Positions 62,190-64,000 of a DNA stretch of 64,000 nt are shown here, in pieces. The translations under genes were made by a program, and so were the position numbers. Numbering within the stretch: position 1 is the first letter of the stretch; every line of letters begins with the position of its first letter. A model generated the notes under the pieces. It was not told the origin of the DNA. It did no database searches and was given only the letters and a program-made list of their open reading frames with translations. Source of the DNA: Georgenia sp. TF02-10 (GTDB lineage: Bacteria > Actinomycetota > Actinomycetes > Actinomycetales > Actinomycetaceae). The DNA is taken from NCBI RefSeq assembly GCF_022759505.1, contig NZ_CP094289.1, forward strand, positions 3,720,001-3,784,000, read 5' to 3'.

Positions 62190-62762
62190 TCAGCCCAGGC
62201 CCAGGTCCGCCAGACCCAGCGCCGCCAGGTAGGGCACCCCGGTGCCGGACTCGATCGCCTCCTTGGCCCCGGTCGCCCGGTCCACCACGACGGCCACCGC
62301 GACCACCTCCGCACCGGCCTCACGCAGCGCGGCGACGGCGGTGAGCGGGCTGCCGCCGGTGGTCGAGGTGTCCTCCAGCACGACCACCCGCCGCCCGGCC
62401 ACGTCCGGGCCCTCGATGCGGCGGCGCAGGCCGTGGGCCTTGGCCTCCTTGCGCACGACGAAGGCGTCGACGGCCAGCCCGCGAGAGGCGGCGGCGTGCA
62501 GGACCGCGGCGGCGACCGGGTCCGCGCCCATGGTCAGCCCGCCGACGGCGTCCACCTCCCCCGGGCCGAAGCCGGCCTCCTCGAGCAGGTCGAGCATCAC
62601 GTGCCCGACCAGCGGGGCGGCGGCGTGGTGGAGCGTGGCGCGACGCATGTCCACGTAGAAGTCGGAGGTGCGGCCCGAGGCGAGGGTCACCTCCCCCCGC
62701 ACGACGGCGAGCTCGCGGACGAGCGCGGCGAGCTCGGCGCGCGGGGTGTCGTTCGTGATCAC
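62190..62762 (-). CDS. pyrE: Orotate phosphoribosyltransferase
   Basis: The 190-residue enzyme makes OMP from orotate and PRPP in pyrimidine synthesis. Seen are EVTLASGRTSDFYVDMRRAT, AVGGLTMGADPVAAAVLHAA, VDAFVVRKEAKAHGLRRRIE and the PRPP loop VVVLEDTSTTGGSPLTAVAA. The GTG at 62762 lies 9 nt after the SDR gene stop on the same strand, so the two may be co-transcribed. Confidence 0.96.
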   Translation of the reverse strand: MITNDTPRAELAALVRELAVVRGEVTLASGRTSDFYVDMRRATLHHAAAPLVGHVMLDLLEEAGFGPGEVDAVGGLTMGADPVAAAVLHAAASRGLAVDAFVVRKEAKAHGLRRRIEGPDVAGRRVVVLEDTSTTGGSPLTAVAALREAGAEVVAVAVVVDRATGAKEAIESGTGVPYLAALGLADLGLG

Positions 62763-62771
62763 CCGGGCAGC

Positions 62772-63554
62772 CTAGCGACGGCGCCGCAGCGCCCGGCCGG
62801 ACGTCCGCGGCCCGAGGAGGGAGCGCACCAGCGGGCGCGGGGCGTGCCGCAGCACCAGGGCCGCGGCCCGGTACCGGGCCGAGGGGATGACGACGACCCG
62901 GCCGCGGCGCACCCCGGCGAGGGCCTCGGCGGCCACCTGCTCGACGTCGGTCCAGCCCACCGCCGGCCAGGTGCTGGCGTCCAGGCCGGCACGGCGGTGG
63001 AACTCGGTGCGCACCAGGCCCGGGCACAGCGCCGTCGCCGTCACCCCGGTGCCCGCCAGCTCGGCCGCGAGCGCCTCGGTGAAGACGAGCACCCATGACT
63101 TCGCCGCCGCGTAGGTGCCCATCGCGGTGAAGGCGGACATGGAGGAGACGTTGAGGATCGCGCCCCGGCCGCGCCGGACCATCGCCGGGGCGGCCGCGTG
63201 CGAAAGCTCCAGCACGGCGCGCACCATGACCTCGAGGGCGTTCTCCTCCACGGCCAGGTCGCCGCCGACGAACAGCTGACCCGGGCTGAACCCGGCGTTG
63301 TTGACCAGCAGCCCCACCGGCCGGGTCGGCTGGCGCAGGCGGTCGGCGACGGCGGCCCGCCCGGCCGGGTCGCCGACGTCGGCGGGCAGCACCTCGACGT
63401 CCACCCCGGCCGCCGCGCGGACCTGGCGGGCGACGTCGTCCAGCCGGGCGGCGTCCCGGGCGACCAGGACGAGGTGGTGCCGGGCGGCCGCGAGCTGCCA
63501 GGCCAGCTCCAGCCCGATGCCCGACGTCGCGCCCGTGACCAGTGCCGTTCCCAT
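62772..63554 (-). CDS. Short-chain dehydrogenase (DltE/YqjQ-like)
   Basis: The 260-residue classical SDR has the cofactor motif TALVTGATSGIGLELAWQLA, NNAG in LLVNNAGFSPGQLFVGGD, catalytic Ser in NVSSMSAF and YAAAK in GTYAAAKSWVLVFTEALAAE, then the PG motif ALCPGLVRTEFHRRAGL. A basic C-terminal tail (SLLGPRTSGRALRRRR) is typical of the actinobacterial branch. Substrate unknown. It is probably co-transcribed with pyrE. Confidence 0.92.
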   Translation of the reverse strand: MGTALVTGATSGIGLELAWQLAAARHHLVLVARDAARLDDVARQVRAAAGVDVEVLPADVGDPAGRAAVADRLRQPTRPVGLLVNNAGFSPGQLFVGGDLAVEENALEVMVRAVLELSHAAAPAMVRRGRGAILNVSSMSAFTAMGTYAAAKSWVLVFTEALAAELAGTGVTATALCPGLVRTEFHRRAGLDASTWPAVGWTDVEQVAAEALAGVRRGRVVVIPSARYRAAALVLRHAPRPLVRSLLGPRTSGRALRRRR

Positions 63555-63592
63555 GCGGCCAGGGTACGGGCGGGCCGGTACCGTCAGCGCCC

Positions 63593-64000
63593 ATGAGGCT
63601 CGCCACCTGGAACGTCAACTCGATCCGGACGCGCGTGGACCGGGTGCTGGCCTTCCTCGAGCGGTCCGGCACCGACGTCCTGGCCATGCAGGAGACGAAG
63701 TGCCGGGACGAGCAGTTCCCGGACCTGGCGTTCGAGGCCGCCGGGTACGAGGTGGTCCACCACGGCCGCAACCAGTGGAACGGCGTCGCGATCGCCTCCC
63801 GGGTGGGGATCGCCGACGTCGCCGCGGGGTTCCCGGGCATGCCGACCTGGGGCGACCCGCCGGAGGCCGAGGCGCGGGCGCTCGGCGCCACCTGCGGCGG
63901 GGTGCGGGTGTGGAGCCTGTACGTGCCGAACGGGCGCGCGGTGGGCGACCCGCACTACCGGTACAAGCTGGACTGGCTCGCGGCGCTGCGGGCGGCCGGC
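63593..64000 (+). CDS. xth: Exodeoxyribonuclease III (partial, cut by window end)
   Basis: The first 136 residues of an ExoIII/APE1-type nuclease: MRLATWNVNSIRTRVDRVLA, then DVLAMQETKCRDEQFPDLAF with the metal-binding Glu, NQWNGVAIASR and VRVWSLYVPNGRAVGDPHYR. The remaining catalytic Asp-Asn and His motifs lie beyond the window. It acts on abasic sites in base excision repair. It is divergent from the SDR gene with under 40 bp between starts, so the message is probably leaderless or nearly so. Confidence 0.94.
   Translation, partial: MRLATWNVNSIRTRVDRVLAFLERSGTDVLAMQETKCRDEQFPDLAFEAAGYEVVHHGRNQWNGVAIASRVGIADVAAGFPGMPTWGDPPEAEARALGATCGGVRVWSLYVPNGRAVGDPHYRYKLDWLAALRAAG

Overview
The window is about 64 kb of very GC-rich DNA with no rRNA, tRNA or prophage module. 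Gene content, heavy GTG-start use and many 1-4 nt overlaps (GTGA, TGATG) between co-directional genes point to a high-GC actinobacterium. The bldC, DUF3073, purM, purF order at the left matches the order known from Streptomyces. Housekeeping-gene style suggests the order Micrococcales (Cellulomonas/Georgenia-like); that rank is inference. It looks like chromosomal core DNA with small accessory patches.

Layout. 0.1-5.3 kb: two envelope-type small proteins, bldC, DUF3073, a 29-bp perfect hairpin, then purM and purF. 5.4-8.7 kb: TauE/SafE permease, CorA, a membrane protein and an SCP-like protein. 8.9-12.8 kb: an ABC-2 exporter followed by a histidine kinase/response regulator pair. 13.0-16.8 kb: an AraC regulator, flavin monooxygenase and zinc dehydrogenase, resembling the mycobacterial virS-mymA locus. 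16.9-19.2 kb: a FitA/VapC-type toxin-antitoxin pair and a 14-TM exporter. 19.3-26.6 kb: a thiamine-binding-type protein coupled to glutamate dehydrogenase, purL, and a TPP-riboswitch-controlled thiM-thiE-thiD/tenA operon. 26.8-27.9 kb: a HipB-like regulator with a truncated hipA remnant, then two unknown overlapping genes. 28.1-37.0 kb: a flavin disulfide oxidoreductase and a fatty-acid module (acyl-CoA dehydrogenase, TetR, thiolase, FabG4-like reductase, MaoC hydratase) that matches the mycobacterial fadE5/fadA2/fabG4/htdX gene set. 37.2-48.6 kb: DinB and GPP34 proteins, alanine dehydrogenase, purQ/purS, nucleoside hydrolase, desaturase, purC, gnd, purD and an Imm5-like orphan. 48.8-54.3 kb: DUF2249, a repeat-dense 510-bp gap, GTP-PEP carboxykinase, a divergent RamB-like regulator with a damaged 3' end, and purA. 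54.7-64 kb: a STAS/SpoIIE-type partner-switching locus, fructose-bisphosphate aldolase, TrmH-type methylase, HAD phosphatase, LemA, pyrE, an SDR and the start of exonuclease III.

Functionally, eight genes of de novo purine synthesis (purM, F, L, Q, S, C, D, A) are scattered on the minus strand, with pyrE for pyrimidines, and central carbon/nitrogen enzymes (gdhA, ald, gnd, pckG, fba) between them.

The most unusual item is an array of seven palindromic CTCCGGAG-centred sites at 49192-49412. They are spaced in a repeated 31-31-39 pattern, giving a higher-order unit of about 101 bp. A paired copy lies 11 kb away at 60404-60474 and shares a 16-nt spacer in inverted orientation and a 13-nt left flank at identical spacing. 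It looks like an undescribed dispersed palindromic element family. Also notable are the internally deleted and frameshifted RamB-like gene next to an 18-bp perfect palindrome, the hipA remnant, and a riboswitch whose conserved 3' end doubles as the ribosome binding site.
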